Part shown: positions 36,972 through 44,108 of the stretch, piece by piece | How the letters are laid out: each line of letters starts with the position of its first letter | Numbering within the stretch: the first letter of the stretch is position 1 | Assembly (NCBI GenBank): GCA_013359265.1 | Contig: JABWCD010000007.1 | Location: forward strand, 124,001-188,000 | Length of the DNA: 64,000 nucleotides | Origin: Candidatus Hydrogenedentota bacterium | Lineage (GTDB): Bacteria > Hydrogenedentota > Hydrogenedentia > Hydrogenedentales > SLHB01 | Direction of reading: 5' to 3' | The notes under the pieces: model-generated | Told to the model about the DNA's origin: nothing | What the model saw: the letters and a program-made list of their open reading frames with translations, nothing else | The model's database searches: none | Position numbers and translations under genes: made by a program

Positions 36972-38420
36972 TTATGAGTTCAGCACGGGGTCGTTCAGCG
37001 ACTTCATTTTTGCGAGTAGCCGAGCATTGAGCTTTTCGAAGGTTTCCTTGTGTGCGGAATCGTTGATGAGGTTACGGTTTTCGGCGGGGTCCTCGGCGAG
37101 ATGATAAAGTTCGTCCATGCCGGGGCGTAGAAAGTCGCGGATAAGCTTCCATTCCGGTGTGCGGTACATGCGCAGGTGCGTTTTCACATAGTGGTGCTGG
37201 CTGTACTCGCCGTAGAGGTCGTTGTCCCAGCGGGGCGTCTTCCCGCGCAGTAGCGGCGTAAAGTCGCGCCCGTAGTGGACCATCCCACGCGGCATGTCCG
37301 CGCGGGCCATCTCGCAGATCGTCGGGAACCAATCGAGAATCGAAACGGTCTGCTCGATGCGCGCGCCAGGCTTCGTTACGCCGGGCCACCGCACGGCGGT
37401 AGGAACGCGAAGGGAATTGTCGTACATATTCGGCCGGTTCGCGCGCGGATCGTCGCCATCAAGACCCCGCGTGGACTTAAGAATCCAGCGGCCGTTGCCC
37501 TTGTGCCAGATGCCGTTGTGGCCCATGTTGTAGCCGTTGTCGCTGGTGAAGATGACGATGGTATTGTCGGCTAATCCGCGTTCGTCAAGCGCAGAAAGCA
37601 CGCGGCCGATGTTTCGGTCGACGCCATTGCACGCGGACAGGTATTCCTGCATCGAAGTCTGAAGTTTTTCCGTATCGAGGTCCGGATAGTCCGGATTGGG
37701 AACTGGAAGTGTCTTGCCCTTGAACGGCGCCCAATCGCCTTCGGGGAGGGGCTGCCACGGCGCGTGCGGCCAGCGGTAATGGACGTTAAGCAGGAACGGT
37801 TGTGCGGCATCGCGTGATTTCAGATAGTTCACGGCGAAATCCGTGAGATTGTCGTCGGCAATGCCGGGGTACGTGGAGACTTTGCCGTCCACCTCGAGTT
37901 CGGCATCGACGGGTTTCACGCCGCCGGCGCGAAACCCCGCGAAGTAGCGGTAGCCGTGTTTCGTTGGGTGGTGGCGTTCGAGCACGCCGAGGTGCCACTT
38001 GCCAATGAGCGCGGTGTCAAAGCCGGCTTGCTGCAAGACCTCCGGCCAAATGGGGAACTTCGATTCGATTCCCGTTTCCGATTCGTCGATGCCGCTCGCC
38101 TGCCCCGTGCGAATCCAGTCGGTGATTCCAACTTCGGTGCCGTAACGGCTGGTCATGGTGCTCGCGCGCGACGGGGAACAGACCGGCGTGGTTACGAAGA
38201 AGTTGGGTAGGTACGCGCCCTGGGCGAATAGCGTGTCGAGGTTTGGCGTGACGGCCGTGTTGTCGCCGCTATACCGCAGTGCCCACGGCGCCTGGTCGTC
38301 CGTGCAGATAAACACGATGTTGGGACGTTTCGTCTTGGCCTCGGAGATTTGCGGTAAAAACGTCGCCGCGCCCGCCGCGCACGTCGCGCGTATGAATTGC
38401 CGCCTGGTAATCGTGTTCAT
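36972..38420 (-). CDS. Tat-exported sulfatase with formylglycine motif
   Basis: 482 aa from the ATG at 38420, which overlaps the stop of the upstream sulfatase (ATGA). The N-terminus has a twin-arginine signal (ITRRQFIRATCAAGAATFLP). The sulfatase signature C81-S-P-S-R85 in PVCSPSRASTM is the site converted to formylglycine; metal ligands include FICTDDQ and the later IFTSDNGYNMG. The C-terminus is the usual small alpha/beta subdomain. It should hydrolyse a sulfate ester in the periplasm or outside. The pairing with a second sulfatase suggests successive desulfation of one glycan. No maturase is in the window. Confidence 0.92.
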   Translation of the reverse strand: MNTITRRQFIRATCAAGAATFLPQISEAKTKRPNIVFICTDDQAPWALRYSGDNTAVTPNLDTLFAQGAYLPNFFVTTPVCSPSRASTMTSRYGTEVGITDWIRTGQASGIDESETGIESKFPIWPEVLQQAGFDTALIGKWHLGVLERHHPTKHGYRYFAGFRAGGVKPVDAELEVDGKVSTYPGIADDNLTDFAVNYLKSRDAAQPFLLNVHYRWPHAPWQPLPEGDWAPFKGKTLPVPNPDYPDLDTEKLQTSMQEYLSACNGVDRNIGRVLSALDERGLADNTIVIFTSDNGYNMGHNGIWHKGNGRWILKSTRGLDGDDPRANRPNMYDNSLRVPTAVRWPGVTKPGARIEQTVSILDWFPTICEMARADMPRGMVHYGRDFTPLLRGKTPRWDNDLYGEYSQHHYVKTHLRMYRTPEWKLIRDFLRPGMDELYHLAEDPAENRNLINDSAHKETFEKLNARLLAKMKSLNDPVLNS

Positions 38421-40036
38421 GTGTGAAGCCCCACCGTTTCGCTCGGATGTTTGGGAAATCCCGTTACGCCCCGCGACCGATCGAACTGTAGAATGCGGCG
38501 CAGTGGACGCGCCTCGAATGGAAACGCGCGCAGCCCGCCACTGTCGAGCGCGCGATCGACGTTCGGCCGTTTGCACGCCTCGACCGCGACTTCCCGCAGC
38601 CGCTTTGCCACGTCCGGCGCGTCGGCGACGCGTTGGCGCAGCTCCATCGGGTCTTCGCTAACGTTAAACAGTTGTTCGCGGGCGCCGTTCGCGAAGTAGA
38701 TATATTTCCAGTGTTTTTCGCGCACCATAATCTTGAAACGGGGCGTTCCGGGTATACCGTAGAGTCCGATCAAATGTTGGCGCACGTGAGCGCCGCTGGT
38801 GTACATGCCGAGCACGTGAATGCCCTGGCGCAGATCGAAGCTGCCCGCCGCGCCGGTCGCAATCCCAAATAGGTCGGTCAGGCATACCAGCGCGTCGTTT
38901 GTCTGACCGGCAGGGAGCCGCGCGGGCCAGCTCACGAGATACGGCACACGGCACGACATATCGAAGAAGCTCTCTTTCTGCCAGCCGTTGTGATCGCCAA
39001 GATGGTCGCCATGGTCCGAGTAAAAGACGATCACCGTGTTGTCCGCGTCACCACGCGCCTCGACCGCATCGAGTATCCGCCCCAGACACTGATCGATGTG
39101 CGAAATCTTGCCGTAATACCGCGCGCGGATTTTGCGCGCGAGCGAATCGTTGATGTCCTCCGCCCAGACGGCGTGGTTCATCCATGGGATTTGCTCGTCC
39201 ATGTGATCCACTGCCGCTTCGCCGCGAACCGGGCTTGGCATCGCGTCGGGGTCGTACATGCGGTTGAACGGCACCGGCGGCGCGATGGGCGGGTGCGGCC
39301 CCACAAACGACACAAACCCAAAGTACGGACGCGGATCGTTCGCGCGGATCAACTCGACGGCGCGATCGGCCGCCCACGATTCCACCGTGAGTTCCGGTGG
39401 CAACAGCGCGGTCTGCGGCACGTAGTAGTGCGCCGAACGTTCCCCCATGAAGTCCTCGATGTAATTGAACTGCGGGTGCTCGTTCGCGATGAATGCCGCG
39501 TACGCATCTCGCGCACGGTCCTCCTGCGACCCGTACATCTCCTCGCTGTGCAGGTGTGTCTCAAAACCCACGTCTTCGTTTCGCGGCGACGTGTGAAACT
39601 TTCCCATGCCAAAGGTGCGGTATCCGAGTTGCGCCATCGTCCGCGCGAGGTATGGTCCGCAGCGCTCCTCCATGCCCTGTGCCTGCTCGGGCACAAGGTC
39701 CGGCTGGCCGTTGTGATAGATGCCCGTCGTGTGCGGCTCGCACCCCGTGCGAATTGTGTATCGTGCGGGCACGCAGACCGGACACGTCGAGTACCCGTTC
39801 GTAAACGCGACCCCGCGTTTCACGAGCCGGTCCATGTTCGGCGTGTATATGTGCCCGTTCCCAAGCGCGGCGATGCAGTCCGCGCGCTGTTGGTCGGTCA
39901 TGATGAATAAGACGTTTGGCTGTGGCTGCGGTTCCGCGGCCGCCCCCGGGGCGCCCGCGCCCCATCCCGTGGCGGCAGCCCCGGCCATCGCCCCCAGAAA
40001 TGTACGCCGCAGAATCGCCGGATTTTCGCTTGACAT
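38417..40036 (-). CDS. Tat-exported sulfatase with formylglycine motif (first of pair)
   Basis: 539 aa from the ATG at 40036, with a twin-arginine signal (AILRRTFLGAMAGAAATGWG). The signature C88-V-P-A-R92 in CPVCVPARYTIRTG is intact. Metal-site motifs are LFIMTDQQRADC and IVFYSDHGDHLGDHNGWQK, a form typical of the choline-sulfatase-like and heparan-type branch. The frame is open for 17 codons upstream, but the signal supports the chosen start. It is the first gene of a two-sulfatase operon; its stop overlaps the next ATG by 4 nt, so the two are made at coupled rates. Confidence 0.92.
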   Translation of the reverse strand: MSSENPAILRRTFLGAMAGAAATGWGAGAPGAAAEPQPQPNVLFIMTDQQRADCIAALGNGHIYTPNMDRLVKRGVAFTNGYSTCPVCVPARYTIRTGCEPHTTGIYHNGQPDLVPEQAQGMEERCGPYLARTMAQLGYRTFGMGKFHTSPRNEDVGFETHLHSEEMYGSQEDRARDAYAAFIANEHPQFNYIEDFMGERSAHYYVPQTALLPPELTVESWAADRAVELIRANDPRPYFGFVSFVGPHPPIAPPVPFNRMYDPDAMPSPVRGEAAVDHMDEQIPWMNHAVWAEDINDSLARKIRARYYGKISHIDQCLGRILDAVEARGDADNTVIVFYSDHGDHLGDHNGWQKESFFDMSCRVPYLVSWPARLPAGQTNDALVCLTDLFGIATGAAGSFDLRQGIHVLGMYTSGAHVRQHLIGLYGIPGTPRFKIMVREKHWKYIYFANGAREQLFNVSEDPMELRQRVADAPDVAKRLREVAVEACKRPNVDRALDSGGLRAFPFEARPLRRILQFDRSRGVTGFPKHPSETVGLHT

Positions 40037-40172
40037 GGCCCAGTAACCCTCCGCTGCCAGTCGCCTGCCCGTTCGCGCATCATGCAACGAACCGGGCGCG
40101 CGCGTCCAGCGAGTGCGGAATCGGGGGGATCACCCAGTGAATCGGTGAGGCAAAAGTAACTGACACAAGGCG

Positions 40173-40201
40173 TTGTATCCTTGTGACCATTGTGCTATAC
40201 T
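40173..40201 (+). promoter_or_regulatory. Sigma-70-like promoter for micro-gene 1
   Basis: TTGTAT at 40173-40178 and TATACT at 40196-40201 with exactly 17 bp between. Transcription would start near 40208, leaving a ~54-nt leader before the micro-gene start at 40262. Confidence 0.65.
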
Positions 40202-40261
40202 CGCTCCGAAGCTCCATGGGGGGCAAGCAACGAACCAAACGTGGAAAGGAGGTCTGTACGC

Positions 40262-40330
40262 ATGTTTATTTTCTGGTGGATCTGGTGGATTCTTTGGGTC
40301 CTGTTGTACGCAACGTTCTATCCTTTCTAA
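40262..40330 (+). CDS. Trp-rich micro-protein 1, 22 aa
   Basis: Unrecognised peptide of 22 residues starting MFIFWWIWWILW and ending ATFYPF; 5 of 22 residues are Trp, and the rest are nearly all hydrophobic, with no charged residue. A perfect AGGAGGT Shine-Dalgarno sequence (AAAGGAGGT) lies 8 nt before the ATG, and a good sigma-70-like promoter lies upstream at 40173-40201. It is long enough to span or lie in a membrane once. It shares the IWWIL core with micro-genes 3 and 4 downstream. That it is translated is an inference from the ribosome site, the promoter and the repeated design in this region. Confidence 0.6.
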   Translation: MFIFWWIWWILWVLLYATFYPF

Positions 40331-40509
40331 GATTTCCAGCGATAAACCACAGACTTCTGGCTTCGGTTGCAGTGCGCTGAGGCCTATCGGAAGCGGAAGG
40401 GGAAGCAGACGCGTTCGCTTCGTTGTTTCTCCCGGTCCGAAAAAGACTGTGAACGTGGGGTCTTCGTTAGGGGCAATTGACGGTCTCTAAACTAAGAGGA
40501 GAATTGAAG

Positions 40510-40596
40510 ATGTTTCTGCTTTGGTTGTTCTGGATACCGATTTGGTACTTCCTGGTAGTGTTTGCCGAAGGCGGTTGGACGAACGTTCTTCTGTAG
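40510..40596 (+). CDS. Trp-rich micro-protein 2, 28 aa
   Basis: Unrecognised 28-residue peptide starting MFLLWLFWIPIWYFLVV and ending TNVLL, with 4 Trp and a single Glu. GAGGAG precedes the ATG by about 8 nt. The segment PIWYFLVVF aligns with PIWWILLLV of micro-protein 4. The peptide carries a short polar tail (AEGGWTN), unlike the others. A canonical hairpin terminator at 40621-40648 follows 24 bp after its stop. It may be cotranscribed with micro-gene 1, since no separate promoter is obvious between them. Confidence 0.55.
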   Translation: MFLLWLFWIPIWYFLVVFAEGGWTNVLL

Positions 40597-40620
40597 TTCG
40601 ACACCAGTTTCGTTTTTTCG

Positions 40621-40648
40621 GGCGGGCTTGCATGAGCCCGCCATTTTT
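40621..40648 (+). terminator. Rho-independent terminator after micro-gene 2
   Basis: GGCGGGCT pairs with AGCCCGCC around a TGCATG loop and is followed by A and five T residues: an 8-bp GC-rich stem with a T-run. It separates micro-genes 1-2 from the downstream promoters. Confidence 0.8.
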
Positions 40649-40676
40649 ATTTGTCTGCGCGTAGGGAGAATCCCCG

Positions 40677-40705
40677 TTGTGCGCGGGGCATGCCTATGGT
40701 ATACT
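40677..40705 (+). promoter_or_regulatory. Sigma-70-like promoter P1 upstream of micro-gene 3
   Basis: TTGTGC at 40677-40682 and TATACT at 40700-40705, with exactly 17 bp between. Confidence 0.6.
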
Positions 40706-40776
40706 CTTGTCTTGTGTCGCGAGGTGTGGAGCGCAAAACCCAAGCCAATAGTATAATTTGGACCGGTGGGAGGGTA

Positions 40777-40805
40777 TTGAATTTCTCGCGTGGTTTGGGT
40801 ACAAT
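40777..40805 (+). promoter_or_regulatory. Sigma-70-like promoter P2 upstream of micro-gene 3
   Basis: TTGAAT at 40777-40782 and TACAAT at 40800-40805, with exactly 17 bp between. A further isolated TATAAT at 40752-40757 has no good -35. P2 leaves a ~170-nt leader before micro-gene 3. Confidence 0.6.
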
Positions 40806-40811
40806 CAGTCC

Positions 40812-40982
40812 TCTTGTAAAGCGATGAGGTTCCTAGGGGACCTTGCTCGCGGTGGCGAATGATCGTGTCCTTTTTAGCATGCGGGGGGAACAAATTCACC
40901 CCTTGGATGTAATGTGTGGAAACATGCTCGGTGCTCCACGGTGTGGGGGTCGGGCGCAAACAACAAGAAACGGAGGTTGACT
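40812..40982 (+). other. Structured leader or possible small RNA before micro-gene 3
   Basis: Transcribed from P2 if that promoter is real, this stretch has no open frame with a ribosome site. It contains several short inverted repeats: AGGTTCC/GGGACCT near 40827-40844, a GGGGGGAA/TTCACCCC pair near 40883-40902, and GTGGA/TCCAC near 40916-40939. It could be a regulatory leader or an independent small RNA. No known riboswitch class is recognised. Confidence 0.35.
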
Positions 40983-41036
40983 ATGTGGTGGATTTGGTGG
41001 ATCATTCTTATTCTTATTCTGCTTGAAGTAGTGTAG
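40983..41036 (+). CDS. Trp-rich micro-protein 3, 17 aa
   Basis: Unrecognised 17-residue peptide, MWWIWWIILILILLEVV, with 4 Trp in the first six residues and a Leu/Ile tail ending in one Glu. A strong GGAGGT Shine-Dalgarno lies 6 nt before the ATG. It is the shortest of the four and the most regular: two WW pairs around Ile, then alternating Leu/Ile. It lies 171 nt downstream of the predicted start from P2, and a very strong UUCG-capped hairpin follows its stop. A coding role is inferred from design similarity to the neighbouring micro-genes. Confidence 0.6.
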   Translation: MWWIWWIILILILLEVV

Positions 41037-41047
41037 TAGCGCTTTCA

Positions 41048-41079
41048 CACCAGTGGGGGCGTTCGCGCCCCCGCTGGTG
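41048..41079 (+). other. Very stable UUCG-capped hairpin between micro-genes 3 and 4
   Basis: CACCAG, T, GGGGGCG pairs with CGCCCCC, G, CTGGTG around a TTCG loop: 14 pairs counting one T-G wobble. It has no strong T-run after it (CGGTTTGG), so it may stabilise or partly terminate the micro-gene 3 transcript rather than end it fully. Confidence 0.6.
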
Positions 41080-41150
41080 CGGTTTGGAGAAAGGCCCCTT
41101 CGTACGCTGGATCGTGGGACGGGGCGCAACATGGAAATGGAGGTAGAGTT

Positions 41151-41219
41151 ATGTTCTGGTGGTGGCTTAATCCGATTTGGTGGATCCTGCTCCTCGTCAT
41201 CCTGTACAACGCGCTCTAA
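41151..41219 (+). CDS. Trp-rich micro-protein 4, 22 aa
   Basis: Unrecognised 22-residue peptide starting MFWWWLNPIWWILLLV and ending LYNAL; 5 Trp, no charged residue, and one Asn-Pro kink between two Trp clusters. A strong GGAGGT lies 7 nt before the ATG, as in micro-gene 3 (GGAGGTtGAcT versus GGAGGTaGAgT). An in-frame alternative from an ATG at 41131 exists in a different frame, but it has no hydrophobic pattern and is rejected. A terminator at 41253-41291 follows its stop. No separate promoter is obvious, so it may be read through the hairpin after micro-gene 3. Confidence 0.6.
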   Translation: MFWWWLNPIWWILLLVILYNAL

Positions 41220-41252
41220 GCCGTAACAGGTCCGACAACTAAGCTTTTGCGG

Positions 41253-41291
41253 CGCACGGACATTTCGGTGTCCGTGCGTTCGCCTTTTTTT
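41253..41291 (+). terminator. Rho-independent terminator after micro-gene 4
   Basis: CGCACGGACA at 41253-41262 pairs perfectly with TGTCCGTGCG at 41269-41278 around a 6-nt loop. A run of seven T residues follows at 41285-41291. It closes the micro-gene cluster. Confidence 0.8.
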
Positions 41292-41434
41292 GCCCGTTCG
41301 CTTCACTGCGGCTGTTGGACTCGCCCCTTCTCCACCGGGTTTCGTGGGGCCCCGAATTGAGCTGTAGAACTATTAGCCGGCGTGGACCTGCGACGAATGT
41401 TTCCGCTCAATCGTGAACCGCTCCAGAAAGCGGA

Positions 41435-41464
41435 CCGGGGCACCGGCTCGCGCCGATGCCCCGG
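41435..41464 (-). terminator. Hairpin after glnA
   Basis: On the minus strand CCGGGGCAtCGGC, a GCGA loop and GCCGgTGCCCCGG form a 13-bp stem with one T-G wobble, 25 bp after the glnA stop. A weak T-rich tail (TCCGCTTTC) follows, so partial rho-independent termination is likely. Confidence 0.6.
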
Positions 41465-41489
41465 AAATCCGAACGGTCGAAGTATGCGC

Positions 41490-42917
41490 CTATACGTCGT
41501 AGTACAGGAAGAACTCGTAGGGTGTCGGACGAAGGCTCATCGGGAGCACTTCGCGCTGGCGCTTGTAGTCGATCCACGTTTCGATTACGTCCCGGGTGAA
41601 TACGTCGCCCTTCAACAGGAACTCGTGGTCCTTTTCCAGGTTGTCGAGCGCTTCAGCAAGGCTGCCCGGCGCCTGCGGGATTTTCGCTTTCTCTTCCGCG
41701 GGCAAATCGTACAGGTCCTTGTCCATCGGCTGGCCCGGATCGATCTTGTTCTGAATCCCGTCGATGCCGGCCATCAGAATCGCGGAGAACGCGAGATACG
41801 GGTTGCACGAGGGGTCCGGCACGCGGAACTCGACGCGCTTGGCCTTCGGGCTGGGCGAATACATCGGAATACGGCAGCAGGCGCTACGGTTGCGGCTCGA
41901 GTACGCCAGGTTCACCGGGGCTTCGTAGCCGGGAACGAGACGGCGGTACGAGTTCGTCGTCGGGTTGGTTAATGCGACGAGCGCCGGTGCGTGCTTCAAG
42001 AGGCCGCCGATCGCCCACAGCGCTTCCTGGCTGAGGCCGGCATACTTGTCGCCCGCGAAGAGCGGTTTGCCGCCTTTCCAAAGGCTAAAGTGCGTGTGCA
42101 TGCCGGAACCGTTATCGCCGAACAGCGGTTTCGGCATGAAGGTGACGGTCTTGTTGTCGGCTTTCGCGCAGTTCTTGATGATGTACTTGTACATCGACAT
42201 CTTGTCGGCCATCACCGTGAGCGCGTCGAAGCGAAGGTCGATTTCGCACTGGCCCGCCGTGGCGACTTCGTGGTGGTGAGCCTCGACGCTAAGCCCTGCG
42301 TCAAGCATCGTTGCGACCATGCGGCTGCGGAGGTCCTGCAACGAATCCGACGGCGGCACGGGGAAGTATCCTTCCTTATAGCGGAGCTTGTAGGCGAGGT
42401 TGTGCCCGCCTTCGTCGCGCCCGCTGTTCCAGATACCTTCGACACTGTCGACCTTGTAGAAGCCCACGTTGGCGGTCTGGTCGTACTGGACGTTGTCGAA
42501 AATGAAAAACTCGGCTTCCGGCCCCATGAACGCGGTGTCCGCGATACCGGTCGAGATCAGGTAGTTTTCGGCTTTCTGCGCGATACAACGCGGGCAACGG
42601 CTATACCGTTCCTTCGTTATCGGATCGAGAATGTTGCAGTACAGAATAAGCGTCTTGAGTTCGGTGAACGGATCGATGGTCGCGGTCTTTGGGTCGGGCA
42701 TGACCAACATGTCCGATTCGTTAATCGCCTGCCAGCCGCGGATACTTGAACCGTCAAACCCGAGGCCGTCCTCGAAACTCTCCACCGACAATTCGTGCGC
42801 GGGGATGCTGAAATGCTGCATCAGCCCCGGGAAGTCCATGAAGCGCAGATCGACGAACTTCACGGCCTCCTTCTTAATCAGATCAACTACGTCCTTTGGA
42901 CTCAAATCCTTTCGCAT
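41490..42917 (-). CDS. glnA: Glutamine synthetase, type I
   Basis: 475 aa; ATP-dependent amidation of glutamate. The N-terminal beta-grasp ([30 protein letters not shown]) is followed by the catalytic barrel with metal and substrate motifs [55 protein letters not shown] and NRSACCRIP. The adenylylation tyrosine is present at about Tyr403 ([10 protein letters not shown]), so this is the type subject to covalent control. GGAGGGAGAC precedes the ATG. It is 66 bp downstream of the PII gene on the same strand and shares its sigma-54 promoter. Confidence 0.97.
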   Translation of the reverse strand: MRKDLSPKDVVDLIKKEAVKFVDLRFMDFPGLMQHFSIPAHELSVESFEDGLGFDGSSIRGWQAINESDMLVMPDPKTATIDPFTELKTLILYCNILDPITKERYSRCPRCIAQKAENYLISTGIADTAFMGPEAEFFIFDNVQYDQTANVGFYKVDSVEGIWNSGRDEGGHNLAYKLRYKEGYFPVPPSDSLQDLRSRMVATMLDAGLSVEAHHHEVATAGQCEIDLRFDALTVMADKMSMYKYIIKNCAKADNKTVTFMPKPLFGDNGSGMHTHFSLWKGGKPLFAGDKYAGLSQEALWAIGGLLKHAPALVALTNPTTNSYRRLVPGYEAPVNLAYSSRNRSACCRIPMYSPSPKAKRVEFRVPDPSCNPYLAFSAILMAGIDGIQNKIDPGQPMDKDLYDLPAEEKAKIPQAPGSLAEALDNLEKDHEFLLKGDVFTRDVIETWIDYKRQREVLPMSLRPTPYEFFLYYDV

Positions 42918-42983
42918 GTCTCCCTCCGTCCCTATCGTTCTCGTCTTTTTCCGCGCCTGTGTGGCATGCGGCGCGACCCGTAC

Positions 42984-43328
<345 letters not shown>

Positions 43329-43464
43329 TCACACCCCTTTTCAACCCAAACGAAACGTATGCACCACATCTGGGGAAGCCCGAAGTATATCGAGGCGGCT
43401 ACCCATCCGCAACCGGACGTAAAAACCACCCGGAAGGCATGGCACCATAAACGCCTGCGTTGAA

Positions 43465-43479
43465 GCAAAGCGTGTGCCA
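43465..43479 (-). promoter_or_regulatory. Sigma-54 (RpoN) promoter for glnBA
   Basis: On the minus strand TGGCAC (43479-43474), 5 bp, then TTGC (43468-43465) matches the -24/-12 consensus exactly, and the next base is T as in the consensus tail. Transcription would start near 43453, giving a ~128-nt leader to glnB. Confidence 0.8.
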
Positions 43480-43504
43480 CTCTCCGCCGGAAAAGTCGAT
43501 CCTT

Positions 43505-43560
43505 CCCCGCTAGTTCATTCCTAGCAGGGGTTTGGCGAAAAATGGTTCGCGAAAAATGCT
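43505..43560. promoter_or_regulatory. Inverted and direct repeats upstream of the sigma-54 promoter
   Basis: CCCCGCTAG at 43505-43513 is nearly complementary to CTAGCAGGGG at 43521-43530, centred about 64 bp upstream of the predicted start. Two copies of GCGAAAAATG follow at ~43535 and ~43550. Enhancer-binding sites for an NtrC-like activator are expected in this position; whether these repeats are such sites is an inference. Confidence 0.35.
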
Positions 43561-43667
43561 GCGAAGCTGGCAGGATGATTACTTACAAATCGGTAAGAAC
43601 GGCCCCGGTGAGCATACCGGGAAGTCGCTTTTTCGGTGACTCCAGACATATTGGATGGGGAAGGGCC

Positions 43668-43997
43668 CTATGCAATCGTGCCCTTCTTGAACAACGTCAA
43701 AAGCAGAGTCGTCGGCGCAATTGCCCGCACCGCGTGCCGCAGATTCGCGTCCATGTGAACCCACGCCCCTGCCTTCAATCGGTGCAAATCACTCCCTAAC
43801 GTTACCTCCGCCTCGCCCTCCAACACATGTATCGCCGCCGGCATCGCCGCCGTATGTTCCGACAACTCCTGCCCCGCATCGAGCGCCATCACTACAACCT
43901 TCGCGTGCTCCCCCGCGAAGACGGTCTTGCTGACAATGCTCTCGCTCTGATACGTGATAGCATTGCGAACATCGTTGGTCAGTGCATATTCGGACAT
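43668..43997 (-). CDS. Small cupin-domain protein
   Basis: 109 aa from the ATG at 43997 after GGGGGGAAAC. A single double-stranded beta-helix cupin: ALDAGQELSEHTAAMPAAIHVLEGEAEVTLG holds the first motif, with one His (HTA) and a Glu-type position. The second motif region is KAGAWVHMDANLRHAVRA. Such short cupins bind a metal or small ligand and may be sensors or enzymes; the product is unknown. It stands alone upstream of the glnB promoter. Confidence 0.75.
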   Translation of the reverse strand: MSEYALTNDVRNAITYQSESIVSKTVFAGEHAKVVVMALDAGQELSEHTAAMPAAIHVLEGEAEVTLGSDLHRLKAGAWVHMDANLRHAVRAIAPTTLLLTLFKKGTIA

Positions 43998-44108
43998 GTT
44001 TCCCCCCACGTAGCGCTAACACGTCGAGTATACGGCAAGACACGGAAATCGCGGGCGGTAGCCCGACGCAATGGTTTCAATCAGTAACGACCGCCAACTA
44101 TCTCGGCG

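Noticed and set aside
40173-40490. 105-codon frame over micro-gene 1
   Set aside because: No ribosome site, no family pattern and it starts inside the promoter of micro-gene 1.
40492-40959. 155-codon minus-strand frame opposite micro-gene 2 and the leader
   Set aside because: Lys/Thr/Pro-rich, runs through the terminator and promoters of the opposite strand and has no Shine-Dalgarno sequence.
40262-41219. Trp-operon-like leader peptides (attenuators)
   Set aside because: Trp codons are stacked in each, but no tryptophan or aromatic pathway gene follows on the same strand, a full terminator ends the group, and the peptides are hydrophobic throughout, unlike short leader peptides such as TrpL.
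43441-43456. A second TGGCAC site on the plus strand near 43440 as another sigma-54 promoter
   Set aside because: It lacks TTGC at the required distance and would point away from any nearby gene on that strand.
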